DNA of 64,000 nucleotides from Ferirhizobium litorale (GCA_030028905.1 JALDYZ010000001.1:310001-374000); one strand, 5' to 3'. Shown: positions 52,437-61,290, numbered from the stretch's first letter. Notes: generated from the letters alone by a model not told the origin. Numbers and translations: made by a program.

Positions 52437-53345
52437 CTACGTCTCGGCGTCGACGACGCGCAGCGCCTTGGCGTGCTCCAGCGCTTCCTTGCGGACAGCT
52501 TCCTGCACCTTCTCGAAAGCGCGGACCTCGATCTGGCGCACGCGCTCGCGGCTGATGTCGAACTCCGCCGACAGTTCCTCGAGCGTCACCGGGTCGTCGG
52601 CGAGGCGGCGAGCCTCGAAGATCCGCTTTTCGCGATCGTTGAGGACGCTCATCGCGCGTGACAGCATGCGGCGACGGGTATCGAGCTCGTCCTGCTCTAT
52701 CAGCCGTTCTTCCTGGCTTTCCGAGTCATCAACCAGCCAATCCTGCCATTGGCCGGATTCGCCTTCCGATGCCTTGATCGGCGCATTCAGCGAGGCGTCG
52801 CCGGAAAGCCGGCGATTCATCGACACGACTTCTTCTTCGGAGACGTTCAGCTTCGTTGCAATTTCCGCGACCTGATCGGGCCGGAGGTCGCCGTCCTCGA
52901 TCGCCTGGATCTTACCCTTGAGGCGTCGCAGGTTGAAGAACAGGCGCTTCTGATTGGCTGTCGTGCCCATCTTCACCAGCGACCAGGAGCGCAGGATGTA
53001 CTCCTGTATCGACGCCTTGATCCACCACATCGCATAGGTGGCGAGGCGGAAGCCACGCTCGGGATCGAATTTCTTGACGGCCTGCATCAGGCCGACATTG
53101 CCCTCGGATACGACCTCGCCGATCGGCAAGCCGTAGCCGCGATAACCCATGGCGATCTTGGCGACGAGACGCAGATGGCTGGTCACGAGCTGGTGCGCGG
53201 CCTGGCGATCGCCATGCTCCTGGTAGCGCTTGGCGAGCATGTATTCCTGCTGTGGTTCCAGCATCGGAAACTTGCGAATTTCGTCGAGATAACGATTGAG
53301 CCCGCCTTCGCCGGCGGTAATGGATGGCAATGTACTCCGGGCCAT
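52437..53345 (-). CDS. rpoH: RNA polymerase heat-shock sigma factor RpoH
   Basis: Sigma-32 of 302 residues that directs heat-shock transcription. Region 2.1-2.4 has SHLRLVAKIAMGYRGYGLP and FRLATYAMWWIKASIQEYIL, the RpoH box region has SWSLVKMGTTANQKRLFFNLRR, and region 4.2 has TLEELSAEFDISRERVRQIE. Alphaproteobacteria often carry two rpoH genes; which one this is cannot be fixed here. A promoter matching CTTGAC-N17-CTATAT lies about 100 bases upstream. Confidence 0.96.
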   Translation of the reverse strand: MARSTLPSITAGEGGLNRYLDEIRKFPMLEPQQEYMLAKRYQEHGDRQAAHQLVTSHLRLVAKIAMGYRGYGLPIGEVVSEGNVGLMQAVKKFDPERGFRLATYAMWWIKASIQEYILRSWSLVKMGTTANQKRLFFNLRRLKGKIQAIEDGDLRPDQVAEIATKLNVSEEEVVSMNRRLSGDASLNAPIKASEGESGQWQDWLVDDSESQEERLIEQDELDTRRRMLSRAMSVLNDREKRIFEARRLADDPVTLEELSAEFDISRERVRQIEVRAFEKVQEAVRKEALEHAKALRVVDAET

Positions 53346-53444
53346 AAAGCACCCCCTTTTTTACTTTGGCTCCTCAGACGGCTAGCGCCTTTCGAGCGAG
53401 CCGGACTGCGTGTCCACAAGAACCCCGCAAATACCCAAATGGCT

Positions 53445-53473
53445 ATCTAGGTACCAACATACAGCCCTGCAAG
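53445..53473 (-). promoter_or_regulatory. Probable rpoH promoter
   Basis: On the minus strand CTTGCA (53473-53468), 17 bases, CTAGAT (53450-53445), each hexamer one base off the rhizobial consensus. It gives a leader of roughly 95 bases before the rpoH ATG. The rest of 53346-53711 has no supported gene; TGACATCA and TGACGTCA occur at 53481-53499. Confidence 0.55.
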
Positions 53474-53711
53474 GGCGGTGTGACATCACAATGACGTCAG
53501 CGCTCTGCGAGCGCCGTTGGAAGCGAGACCTGTTTGATGAACTCGAAGGATCAGGGCCGCCTTCACATGGCCCATTCCTGAACTTGGCTTTCAGAATCGC
53601 CAAAGCGGAGCTGTTTGTCCAGTTCGACGTTGTGAAAGCGTGTTAAACTTTGATATGGCTTTCCCTGCCGAAAAGTACAGTTGATCGCGACGTACGTGTC
53701 GGGTTCTGACT

Positions 53712-53849
53712 TTAGAACAGCAGTCCGACGATCAGGCCGCCGGCGACCACGAAGGCGCCGACGAAAGCCAATATCCGCATCATTCCGGTGTTTGTGTTGT
53801 CGCCCATGCAGGCATCCCATATCGAGGGCTTGTCGGCGTCATCACTCAT
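53712..53849 (-). CDS. Small single-helix membrane protein
   Basis: 45 residues: an acidic N-terminus (MSDDADKPSIWDACMGDN) and one C-terminal helix (ILAFVGAFVVAGGLIVGLLF) that ends the protein. ATG 53849 has AAGGGAA eight bases upstream. The protein has a tail-anchor-like layout with a single cysteine (C14). It lies between rpoH and rluD on the same strand. Not recognised as a named family; it is short enough to be missed by automatic calling. Confidence 0.7.
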   Translation of the reverse strand: MSDDADKPSIWDACMGDNTNTGMMRILAFVGAFVVAGGLIVGLLF

Positions 53850-53905
53850 CGAGAGTTCCCTTGCCAGATGGTCACCGCCATTGCCGGACTGGAGTCCTCC
53901 AGCCC

Positions 53906-54937
53906 TTATTTCCGCAAGGCGTCGGCGAGTTCGGTCATGTCGTCCGGCATAGGTGCCTCGAAATGCATGACCTCGCCGGTGCGCGGATGTTCGAACTGAA
54001 GCATATAGGCATGCAATGCCTGGCGGGGAAAGTCCCGCGCAAGGGCGCGCACCGGTTCGGGCAGCAGGTTTGCCTTGGTGCGGAAGGCGGCGCCGTATTC
54101 CTGGTCACCGATCAGCGGATGGCCGATATGGGCCATATGCACGCGGATCTGATGGGTTCGCCCGGTTTCGAGATGGCATTCGACCAGCGATGCGAGGCAG
54201 GTCGCGTCAGGCTTTTCGTGGTAACGCTCCAGTACTTCATAGTGGGTGATCGCTTCGCGCGCATCGTCGCTGTCTTCCCGCTTGACCGCGCGCTTGGTGC
54301 GGTCGCCGGCTCGACCGAGCGGCGCGTCGATCATGCCGCGAAGCTGCCGTGGGCGGCCCCAGACGATCGCCCTATAGGCGCGCTCCAATGGTCCGGTGCG
54401 GCCGTGATCGGCAAACTGTTCGGCGAGATGACGGTGGGTGACATCATTCTTTGCAGCCACCATGACGCCGGTCGTGTCCTTGTCGAGGCGATGCACGATG
54501 CCCGGGCGGCGCACGCCCCCGATACCCGAGAGGCTCGACCCGCAATGGTGGATCAGCGCATTGACGAGTGTTCCGGACCAGTTGCCGGCGCCCGGATGCA
54601 CGACAAGGCCGGCCGGTTTCGACAGGACGATCAGGTCGTCGTCTTCGAAAAGCACCTCGAGCGGGATATCCTCGCCCTGCGGTTCGACATCCTCCGGTTC
54701 CGGCAGGATGATCTCGATCAGGTCGCCGGGATGGACCTTGTGTTTCGGTTCGGTGATCGCCTTGCCATTGAGGCTGACGGCTCCTTGTTCGATCAGTGCC
54801 TTGATGCGATTGCGCGAGAATTCACCCCCGAGCCTTGCGGTCAGCCATGAATCGAGCCTGCCTTCGGCGGATTCATCTGCCTTCAGGACTTTTCTATTGT
54901 CCAATGCTTGTTTAAAGGGGTCATTCATCTCTTTCAT
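53906..54937 (-). CDS. rluD: Large-subunit rRNA pseudouridine synthase, RluD type
   Basis: 343 residues. An N-terminal S4 RNA-binding domain (about 24-75, RLDSWLTARLGGEFSRNRIKALIEQG) is followed by the RluA-family catalytic domain with D152 in RPGIVHRLDKDTTGVMV. HLETGRTHQIRVHMAHIGHPLIGD completes it. Known RluD makes pseudouridines in helix 69 of 23S rRNA. Starts at 54937 and 54928 are both possible. It is divergent from the gene at 55022. Confidence 0.92.
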   Translation of the reverse strand: MKEMNDPFKQALDNRKVLKADESAEGRLDSWLTARLGGEFSRNRIKALIEQGAVSLNGKAITEPKHKVHPGDLIEIILPEPEDVEPQGEDIPLEVLFEDDDLIVLSKPAGLVVHPGAGNWSGTLVNALIHHCGSSLSGIGGVRRPGIVHRLDKDTTGVMVAAKNDVTHRHLAEQFADHGRTGPLERAYRAIVWGRPRQLRGMIDAPLGRAGDRTKRAVKREDSDDAREAITHYEVLERYHEKPDATCLASLVECHLETGRTHQIRVHMAHIGHPLIGDQEYGAAFRTKANLLPEPVRALARDFPRQALHAYMLQFEHPRTGEVMHFEAPMPDDMTELADALRK

Positions 54938-55021
54938 CCCGCGTGATGAGGCTGCCCTGGGCGTGTCCGCGCCGAGCAGGTTCCGTTTCCCGCGCGAATA
55001 CCAGCAACAGGAAAATCCTAG

Positions 55022-55408
55022 ATGGCGAACATCGAACCAGACGACCAGGAAGAAGAAAAGCCGCTCGATCCAGTGATGGAGAAAGTCCGTCGCAAGATGG
55101 TGCGCCTGCAACTCGTCTCGGCCGGCGTCATGTTTGTCAGCCTTATGGCCGTGTTGGGCGCGGTTGTCTACAAGGTGACGAAATCCGAGACCAAGGAAAC
55201 CACGCCGCTTGCCTCGCTGGCAGTGCCCTCGGACGGGCCGATTGCGGCGACGGCGGCGCTGCCCGCGGGCTTTGCGGTCTCCGACGTTTCGCTGTCGGGA
55301 GCGCAGATCCTGTTCTATGGCAGGACCGTGGAGGGCCAGCAGAAGGCCTATGTCTTCGACGTCAGCGCCGGCCGCATCGTTGCGGACGTCGCGGTCGGCA
55401 GCGACTGA
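55022..55408 (+). CDS. Small membrane-anchored protein of unknown function
   Basis: 128 residues. An acidic cytoplasmic head (MANIEPDDQEEEKPLDPVME) precedes one helix near 28-50 (LQLVSAGVMFVSLMAVLGAVVY) and a periplasmic tail with ILFYGRTVEGQQKAYVFDVSAGRIVADVAVG, which reads like a small beta-strand domain. I recall similar proteins as a DUF family in rhizobia. The RNA methyltransferase gene starts 16 bases after its stop, so the two are likely co-transcribed. Confidence 0.75.
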   Translation: MANIEPDDQEEEKPLDPVMEKVRRKMVRLQLVSAGVMFVSLMAVLGAVVYKVTKSETKETTPLASLAVPSDGPIAATAALPAGFAVSDVSLSGAQILFYGRTVEGQQKAYVFDVSAGRIVADVAVGSD

Positions 55409-55424
55409 CGGAGGCACTCGCGGG

Positions 55425-56252
55425 ATGGACGGTCGCGAAACAATCGCCATCGAAACTGCGGATGATCCCCGGATCGCCGAGTTCCGGGCGCTGCGCGATC
55501 GCGACCTGACCGGCCGCGAAGGGCGTTTCATCGCAGAAGGCACCGTCGTACTCCGGATGCTGGCCGGCGCTCATGCCGCCGGTGCATTCATGGCGGAAAA
55601 GATCCTGCTTCTGAAAAACCGGGTCCAAGGGGTCGCGGACATCCTCGCGCTTTTTCCGCCCGATATTCCGGTGTATGTCGCCGAGAGCGACGTCATCGAC
55701 CGCATTGCCGGGTTCCATATGCATCGGGGCGTGCTGGCGCTCGGACGGCCGATGGGCTGTGAGGGCCTGGCGGACCGCCTAGACGCGCTGCCCGAAACCG
55801 CACTGGTGCTAGTTGGCTGCGGGATCTCGAACCACGACAATGTCGGGTCGATGTTCCGCAATGCCGCCGCCTTCGGGGCGGATGTCGTGCTGCTAGATGA
55901 AACGTGCTGCGATCCGCTCTATCGCAAGGCGCTGCGCGTTTCGGTCGGCTCCGTTCTTTCGGTTCCCTTCTCCCGGCAAGGGGCAGCCAGTGACATTCTC
56001 GCCTCTCTGGCCGACCGCGGCTTCGCGATCTGGAGCCTCTCGCCGCGGGGGAGTTGTGACATCCGCGAAATTCCGTCGGCACGGCGCATCGCACTCGTGG
56101 TCGGCACTGAGGGCGAGGGGCTGCCACCGGAAATCCTGTCGGCATTTCAAAGTGCACGCATTGCCCAGGTGCCCGGGCTGGACAGCCTCAACGTCGCGAC
56201 TGCCACAGGTATCGCGCTTTACCAGATTGCGGCCGGGATGGGACGTATCTGA
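55425..56252 (+). CDS. TrmH/SpoU-family RNA 2'-O-methyltransferase
   Basis: 275 residues. An N-terminal substrate-binding part (FRALRDRDLTGREGRFIAEG) is followed by a SPOUT knot domain with motif 1 SNHDNVGSMFRNAAAFG, motif 2 LVVGTEGEGLP and motif 3 VPGLDSLNVATATGIALYQIA. It methylates a ribose in tRNA or rRNA using SAM; the target base is not visible. ATG 55425 follows ACGGAGG; longer upstream reading overlaps the previous gene and is rejected. Confidence 0.9.
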   Translation: MDGRETIAIETADDPRIAEFRALRDRDLTGREGRFIAEGTVVLRMLAGAHAAGAFMAEKILLLKNRVQGVADILALFPPDIPVYVAESDVIDRIAGFHMHRGVLALGRPMGCEGLADRLDALPETALVLVGCGISNHDNVGSMFRNAAAFGADVVLLDETCCDPLYRKALRVSVGSVLSVPFSRQGAASDILASLADRGFAIWSLSPRGSCDIREIPSARRIALVVGTEGEGLPPEILSAFQSARIAQVPGLDSLNVATATGIALYQIAAGMGRI

Positions 56253-56286
56253 ACACTGGCGGCTACTGTTGATATTGCCGACATGC

Positions 56287-57504
56287 TCAGCCGGGTTTCT
56301 TGCTCTCGTCCATCAGCGCAATCGCCCGCTCGGCGAGGCTTATGCGTTCGCCGTTGCCCTTGGCGGCTTTGCCGGTCAGGATGGCATGGATCGGCGATGA
56401 CGGGCCTTCGCGGGCGGCGGTGAGCGCCACCATGCGGGCAGCGACGTCTGCCATTTCCTCGCGCAATACCGCATCCTGCTGCGGCGTGCGGGACTTCGGC
56501 AATCCTTCGGCGAGTACGGCCGCGCGATTGCGGATGTCTTCAGACAAAATTTCTGCGTCCTTGCTGCTCATGGTTCTGGGCTCTTCCGTTCGCGCCGGTT
56601 GCTCCGGGCCCCCGGTGCCGTTCATGCCTGAGCCACCGGCAATGGGATCACCGTCCGAAAGCTCCAGCGCGGCCGCGGCGGGCAGGGCAATGCCTGCTGC
56701 CCTCAGCGCTCTGGCGGCATCGCGGGCACTGGCGTTCGCGGCTTTCAATTTTTCCTTCAGGCGCTCTATTTCGCCCTGGCGTCTCTCGATTACGCTGTCC
56801 TTGTCCGCGCTGGCGGCGTGCTCGCGCGCAAGCTTGTCCTCAAGCCGCAGGATCTTGTGTTCCTCGCGCGACAGACGTGCTTCGGCATCCTTGGCGCGCT
56901 GCGCCATCACCTTCAGGTCCTGGTTCAACGTTTCGCGCTCTTCCCGAAGGCTCCGCAAGCGGAACTTGAGGCTCTCCAACTCGGTTTCGCGGGCCGCAAG
57001 GTCGATCTTCAGGCTGTCGGCATCGCCAGCAAGCCTGTTGGCCCGTTGAGCCAGCGCATCGATCTTGAGGCCGGAGGCAGCCTGCGCCTCTTCGGAAGCA
57101 TGCAGGCTGCTCTTCAACTGATCGATGTAGAGATCCTCCCGCCTGAGCCTTGAACGCATGTCGGCGGCTTCCACGTTCATTGCATTGATCTGCATCTGCA
57201 ATTCGCTGTTTTCCGATGCAAGGCGACTGGCCTCGCGCGAAAGCATCTCGGCCCGCGACAGCAGGTTGGCCGCCTTCTCCCGTTCTCCGATCAGACCCTG
57301 TGTTGCCCTGGCGTTTTCCGCCGCGTAGAGCGCGCGCACCATGTCCTTCTGGGCACGCACCTCCTGGGGGCTCAGCGGCATGGTCGCCTTCAGGCGATTT
57401 TCCGTATAGCCAACGACCCGGCGATGCACCGCAGGGGCAATCAGCAATACGAGAAACGTTGCGGCCAGGAAGCCCAATCCGAACAAGAGAGCAAATTCGA
57501 TCAC
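56287..57504 (-). CDS. Membrane-anchored coiled-coil protein
   Basis: 405 residues. An N-terminal helix (about 4-26, FALLFGLGFLAATFLVLLIAPAV) is followed by a very long heptad coiled coil (about 75-265, with runs such as AARETELESLKFRLRSLREE and RRQGEIERLKEKLKAA). A C-terminal helical domain (about 320-400, SEDIRNRAAVLAEGLPKS and PIHAILTGKAAKG) ends it. The architecture suggests an inner-membrane scaffold facing the cytoplasm. Not recognised as a named family. Confidence 0.75.
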   Translation of the reverse strand: MIEFALLFGLGFLAATFLVLLIAPAVHRRVVGYTENRLKATMPLSPQEVRAQKDMVRALYAAENARATQGLIGEREKAANLLSRAEMLSREASRLASENSELQMQINAMNVEAADMRSRLRREDLYIDQLKSSLHASEEAQAASGLKIDALAQRANRLAGDADSLKIDLAARETELESLKFRLRSLREERETLNQDLKVMAQRAKDAEARLSREEHKILRLEDKLAREHAASADKDSVIERRQGEIERLKEKLKAANASARDAARALRAAGIALPAAAALELSDGDPIAGGSGMNGTGGPEQPARTEEPRTMSSKDAEILSEDIRNRAAVLAEGLPKSRTPQQDAVLREEMADVAARMVALTAAREGPSSPIHAILTGKAAKGNGERISLAERAIALMDESKKPG

Positions 57505-57612
57505 GTTCCGGCCGTCTCAACTGGTTGGAGGGCGTCTGGCGCCTCAGCGCATACGTGCGCTCGAAAACATTAAACACGACGGGTTGCTCATCGCAAGCGC
57601 CACAAACGACAA

Positions 57613-57631
57613 TGGCGGCTCAGCGCCGCCA
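57613..57631 (-). terminator. Weak terminator after eipA
   Basis: TGGCGGC / GCCGCCA stem (57613-57619, 57625-57631) with a five-base loop. On the minus strand TTGTCGTTTG follows, a poor T-run. Confidence 0.4.
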
Positions 57632-57655
57632 GTATCGCGATATCCATGGAATGGG

Positions 57656-58246
57656 TCAGAAGGGATTCCAGGTGGGCGCCCGCGTCAGCTTGAGATAACC
57701 GACATTGAGGCCAAGTCGCGCGCCTACGCCTGTCCGGATGGGCACGACGAGAACATTTTCGTTACGCATCACGGTCATGCCGACGCCCGCCACGACATAG
57801 GCCGAGCCGCTGACGCCGCCGAGGCGGGAATAGAGGCTGTCGACACTTGGCAGGTTGTAGACCAGCATCATCGTGCGGCTGCCTTGGCCGCCATAATCGA
57901 TGCCGAGCGACGGACCCTGCCAGAAGACTTCGTGCTGTCCGGCATTCTTGGTGTTCAATTGGCCCTCGCCGTAGGTAAGACCGGCGATGAAGGCGCCGGA
58001 GCCTTCCTGTCCAAGGATGTATCCGTTCGGCAGGCCGAATTGCTCGAAGGCCTTTTCAACGACCTTGGCGAGGCCGCCCGTGGTCGATCCGAAGAAGGTG
58101 TGTCCGGCATCGACGATTTCCTGCATTGTGTATTGACCTCCATCGGAGGCCGAGGCGTGCCTTGCCGGCAAGACAAAGGTCACAAGCGCCATGACCGCTG
58201 CAAGCAGGCGAAGGCCCGCAAATCTTGGGGTTCCGTGGGTGCGCAT
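57656..58246 (-). CDS. eipA: EipA/DUF1134 periplasmic envelope protein
   Basis: 196 residues with a signal peptide ending near HASA (about residue 33). The mature domain has the DUF1134 pattern: QYTMQEIVDAGHTFFGSTTGGLA, GYILGQEGSGAFIAGLTYGEG, VFWQGPSLGIDYGGQGSRTMMLVYNLP and TGVGARLGLNVGYLKLTR. In Brucella, EipA is a periplasmic protein needed for envelope stress resistance. It is divergent from chpT, with a CtrA-like box between them. The name relies on recalled DUF identity. Confidence 0.85.
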   Translation of the reverse strand: MRTHGTPRFAGLRLLAAVMALVTFVLPARHASASDGGQYTMQEIVDAGHTFFGSTTGGLAKVVEKAFEQFGLPNGYILGQEGSGAFIAGLTYGEGQLNTKNAGQHEVFWQGPSLGIDYGGQGSRTMMLVYNLPSVDSLYSRLGGVSGSAYVVAGVGMTVMRNENVLVVPIRTGVGARLGLNVGYLKLTRAPTWNPF

Positions 58247-58317
58247 GGTTTGTTTCGCTCCTCGTGAATCAGCTTTGTATCGCCAATCGACGACCGCCTC
58301 ATTTTGTGCGCATCATC

Positions 58318-58332
58318 TTAATAATCGGTTTA
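58318..58332. promoter_or_regulatory. One-mismatch CtrA box between eipA and chpT
   Basis: TTAA (58318-58321), seven bases, TTTA (58329-58332). It lies 72 bases from the eipA start and about 100 from the chpT start, so either could be controlled. Confidence 0.45.
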
Positions 58333-58434
58333 CCAAATATGTTGTCTTTATGGCGCACGGCGCGAGCCCATCCTCGCGCAATATTCATATGCCAAGGTCC
58401 ATGAATCGCGACCCTTGCCCCCCAGGAGAACATG

Positions 58435-59103
58435 ATGTCCAAAAATCCGAACCTCACCCTGACTGGACCGGATCTGGCCGCCCTTTTGTGCAGCCGCGTT
58501 TGCCATGACGTCATTTCGCCTGTCGGGGCAATCAACAACGGACTGGAACTCCTTGACGAGGGCGGCGCCGATGCCGATGCGATGGACCTGATCCGCGCCA
58601 GCGCGCTGAACGCTTCGGTGCGGCTGAAGTTTGCCCGCCTGGCATTCGGTGCCTCCGGTTCGGTCGGTGCGTCGATCGACACGGGTGAGGCCGAGAAGGC
58701 CGCCAAGGATTTCGCTGCCGCCGAAAAGAAGACGGAAGTGACCTGGAACGGTCCCCGGGCGATCATCGCCAAGAACCGCGTGAAGCTGCTGCTGAACCTC
58801 TTCCTTGTCGCATATGGCTCGATCCCGCGCGGCGGTTCGCTGGAGATCACGCTCGAGAATCCGGAAGTCGATGCGCGCTTCACCATCGTTGCGAAGGGCC
58901 GGATGATGCGCGTCCCGTCGAAGTTCGCGGAAATCTGCAACGGCGAGCTGGAAGAGGCGGTCGACGCGCATTCGATCCAGCCCTACTACACCGTGCTTAT
59001 GGCCCAGGAGAGCGGCATGGAGATCCGCTACACCTCCAGCGGCGACGATATCGTATTCACCGCGGAAATGGCCGTGGCCGCACAAAAATCGGCAGCGCTT
59101 TAA
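58435..59103 (+). CDS. chpT: Histidine phosphotransferase ChpT
   Basis: 222 residues. The phospho-accepting helix is CSRVCHDVISPVGAINNGLELL with H24. A degenerate HATPase-like C-terminal domain without ATP-binding G-boxes follows. ChpT relays phosphate from CckA to CtrA and CpdR. The second of two tandem ATGs (58432, 58435) has better spacing from AGGAG. A single-domain response regulator gene follows 100 bases downstream, and ctrA is convergent beyond it. Confidence 0.93.
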   Translation: MSKNPNLTLTGPDLAALLCSRVCHDVISPVGAINNGLELLDEGGADADAMDLIRASALNASVRLKFARLAFGASGSVGASIDTGEAEKAAKDFAAAEKKTEVTWNGPRAIIAKNRVKLLLNLFLVAYGSIPRGGSLEITLENPEVDARFTIVAKGRMMRVPSKFAEICNGELEEAVDAHSIQPYYTVLMAQESGMEIRYTSSGDDIVFTAEMAVAAQKSAAL

Positions 59104-59203
59104 CTTTGTATACGAAACGGTAACGAATCCTTAGGTCCGCGTCTGTATTCATGGTCCTCGAATGCAATGCGCGAGCCCCGAGCCGGGCTACGAGGAGTCT
59201 TGA

Positions 59204-59566
59204 ATGCAGCGGTTGATGATCGCCGATAGCGCGGATGTTGTGCGCAAGGTTGGCAGGAAGATCCTGTCCGAACTTGGCTTTCTGGTCTCCGAAGCGCAAA
59301 ACGCCCGTGAAGCGGTGATGCAGTGTCACGCGGAGCTTCCGCATATCCTGATCGTCGATGCCGGCCTAGACGGCGCCCTCGAACTCATTGCCCATATCCG
59401 CGCGCTTCCGGAAGGGAAGAGCGTGCGCATTTTCTATTGCGTGATCGAGGCTGATCTGAAGTCTATGATGCTGGGAAAGCGGGCAGGCGCCGACGATTTC
59501 CTGCTGAAACCCTTCGATCGCAAGATCCTGACGGCCAAGTTCGCCAACGCCGCCATCGCCGCATAG
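59204..59566 (+). CDS. Single-domain response regulator
   Basis: 120-residue receiver domain without an output domain. The phospho-acceptor is D52 in HILIVDAGLD, the conserved lysine is K102 in FLLKPFD, and D8 is in the acidic pocket (MIADSAD). The acidic pair is reduced to one Asp, and the usual Thr/Ser switch position (FYCVIEA) holds Cys79 instead. It does not match CpdR by eye. Its position between chpT and ctrA suggests a phosphate sink or carrier in the CckA-ChpT-CtrA network. Confidence 0.85.
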   Translation: MQRLMIADSADVVRKVGRKILSELGFLVSEAQNAREAVMQCHAELPHILIVDAGLDGALELIAHIRALPEGKSVRIFYCVIEADLKSMMLGKRAGADDFLLKPFDRKILTAKFANAAIAA

Positions 59567-59597
59567 CCAACTCCAGGTTTTTTTGACGATGCACGGG

Positions 59598-59627
59598 GGC
59601 CGCTTGCATATTCGCAGGCGGTCTTTT
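59598..59627 (+). terminator. Terminator after the response regulator
   Basis: Ten-bp stem GGCCGCTTGC / GCAGGCGGTC with two G-T pairs (59598-59607, 59614-59623), six-base loop, then TTTT. Confidence 0.75.
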
Positions 59628-59680
59628 GCCGATGCTCCCAATGTCTGTGAATCCGCGTCGCGATCACCTGTATTGCATGG

Positions 59681-59712
59681 CAAAAAATCCCGCCCGGTTG
59701 CCCGGACGGGAT
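59681..59712 (-). terminator. Terminator of ctrA
   Basis: On the minus strand an 11-bp stem ATCCCGTCCGG / CCGGGCGGGAT with one G-T pair and a GCAA loop (59712-59687), then six T (59687-59682). Confidence 0.85.
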
Positions 59713-59738
59713 CGAAGAACATCGCCTGCGCGGTGGAA

Positions 59739-60440
59739 CTAGGCGGTTTCCATCAGTTCGTTGTTGTCCGGCTCGCGCAGCACGTAGCCGCGACCCCAGA
59801 CGGTTTCGATGTAGTTGGCGCCACCGGCGGCGTTGGCAAGTTTCTTGCGAAGCTTGCAGATGAAGACGTCGATGATCTTCAGTTCCGGCTCGTCCATGCC
59901 GCCATAAAGGTGGTTGAGGAACATTTCCTTAGTCAGCGTCGTGCCCTTGCGCAGCGAGAGCAGTTCCAGCATCTGGTATTCCTTGCCGGTCAGATGCACG
60001 CGCTGGCCGCCGACTTCCACCGTCTTCGCGTCGAGGTTGACGATCAGCTCGCCGGTCATGATGACCGATTGGGCGTGACCCTTCGAACGACGGACAATGG
60101 CGTGGATACGGGCGACGAGCTCATCCTTGTGGAAGGGCTTGGTCATGTAGTCGTCCGCACCGAAGCCGAGGCCGCGCACCTTGTCCTCGATTCCGGCCAT
60201 GCCGGAGAGGATCAGGATCGGCGTCTTCACCTTGGAAAGGCGAAGCGTCCTCAGCACTTCATAGCCCGACATGTCGGGCAGGTTCAGATCGAGCAGAATG
60301 ATGTCGTAATCATAAAGCTTGCCCAGATCGACGCCTTCTTCACCGAGATCGGTCGTGTAAACGTTGAAGCTTTCCGATTTGAGCATCAGTTCGATGCTCT
60401 GCGCTGTCGCGCTGTCATCTTCGATGAGTAGAACCCGCAT
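59739..60440 (-). CDS. ctrA: Cell-cycle master response regulator CtrA
   Basis: OmpR-type regulator of 233 residues. The receiver domain begins [20 protein letters not shown] with phospho-acceptor D51 in [18 protein letters not shown]. The DNA-binding domain has [29 protein letters not shown] and [13 protein letters not shown], which are nearly invariant in alphaproteobacterial CtrA. It binds TTAA-N7-TTAA and controls division, motility and replication genes. Its own promoter carries a near-consensus box and a cluster of GANTC sites. Confidence 0.98.
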   Translation of the reverse strand: MRVLLIEDDSATAQSIELMLKSESFNVYTTDLGEEGVDLGKLYDYDIILLDLNLPDMSGYEVLRTLRLSKVKTPILILSGMAGIEDKVRGLGFGADDYMTKPFHKDELVARIHAIVRRSKGHAQSVIMTGELIVNLDAKTVEVGGQRVHLTGKEYQMLELLSLRKGTTLTKEMFLNHLYGGMDEPELKIIDVFICKLRKKLANAAGGANYIETVWGRGYVLREPDNNELMETA

Positions 60441-60884
60441 TCTTGTCCCCTTTTCCGCCGCCGAAAGGTTGTCCTGGCCCCCTACGCGATACGGATCCAG
60501 TTGTTGCCTGATTTGGAAGCTGCCACCATTTGGTTAACAAATTCTTATTGCCTCTGGCAAGATGTATAGAATTTATTAAATAATTTTGGCACTCCGCTGA
60601 TTTTACAAATGAATCGAGAACCAAGGATTCTCAGCTTTCACATTAAGAAACTGTGGTAAGCGATTCATTCGACTCACCATTGCGGCTAGCTCGTTTTTGG
60701 CCTCCGCCATTTACCGACCCTTAAAAGATCGGCCCTATGATTAACGATGCCCGTAAATGAAAGGTTACCAGCGGTAGGTTTTCGTTAACGCCGCCGGAGT
60801 TTTTTTTGGTGCGGGGGAATCACCTCGGCCAAAGCGGGCAAATCTGAAGTGTGGCCGGGGTCTCGTATCACGGGAGTATTGCGT
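60441..60884. promoter_or_regulatory. Control region between ctrA and fliJ
   Basis: A 444-base divergent region. TTAA-N7-TTAT (60534-60548) lies 94 bases upstream of ctrA. GANTC sites fall at 60611-60615, 60626-60630, 60662-60666 and 60671-60675. TTTA-N7-TTAA (60710-60724) lies on the fliJ side. An AT-rich palindromic stretch runs from about 60570 to 60590. No gene is supported here. Methylation- and CtrA-dependent control of ctrA is inferred from Caulobacter. Confidence 0.6.
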
Positions 60885-61235
60885 ATGAAATCGCGTGACA
60901 GCCGAGTGCGCCTGAAGGAATTTCAGGTGAACGAAAAACGCCGTCAGTTGCAGCAGTTGCAGATGATGATGTCTGAATTTGACCGTATGGCGAAGGATCT
61001 GGAATCCCAGATCACGCTGGAAGAGAAGAAGACCGGTATCACCGATCCGAATCACTTCGCCTATCCGACTTTTGCGAAGGCGGCGCGCCAGCGGGCCGAC
61101 AATCTTCAGGTTTCCATTCGAGAACTGAAGGTTCAGCAAGAGGCTGCCGAACTGGCGCTTGAGGAAGCCCAGGCAGACTTTGCCAAGGCCTCCGCCTTGG
61201 AGGAGCGCGACGGAGCCGTACGGTTGCGGGCATAG
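60885..61235 (+). CDS. fliJ: FliJ-like flagellar export chaperone
   Basis: 116 residues, almost entirely coiled coil: SRVRLKEFQVNEKRRQLQQLQMMMSEFDRMAKDLE, then a loop GITDPNHFAYPTFAKAARQRADNL and a second helix. The length and helix-loop-helix layout fit FliJ, which escorts export substrates to the flagellar ATPase. No other flagellar gene is in the window, so the label relies on layout and recalled alphaproteobacterial synteny next to ctrA. The start is ATG 60885. Confidence 0.6.
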   Translation: MKSRDSRVRLKEFQVNEKRRQLQQLQMMMSEFDRMAKDLESQITLEEKKTGITDPNHFAYPTFAKAARQRADNLQVSIRELKVQQEAAELALEEAQADFAKASALEERDGAVRLRA

Positions 61236-61290
61236 TCGTCATTTCGGGTTTGGTCGGCTAAGGGCCTGCCCCGGAAAGGCGATCGGCAAG

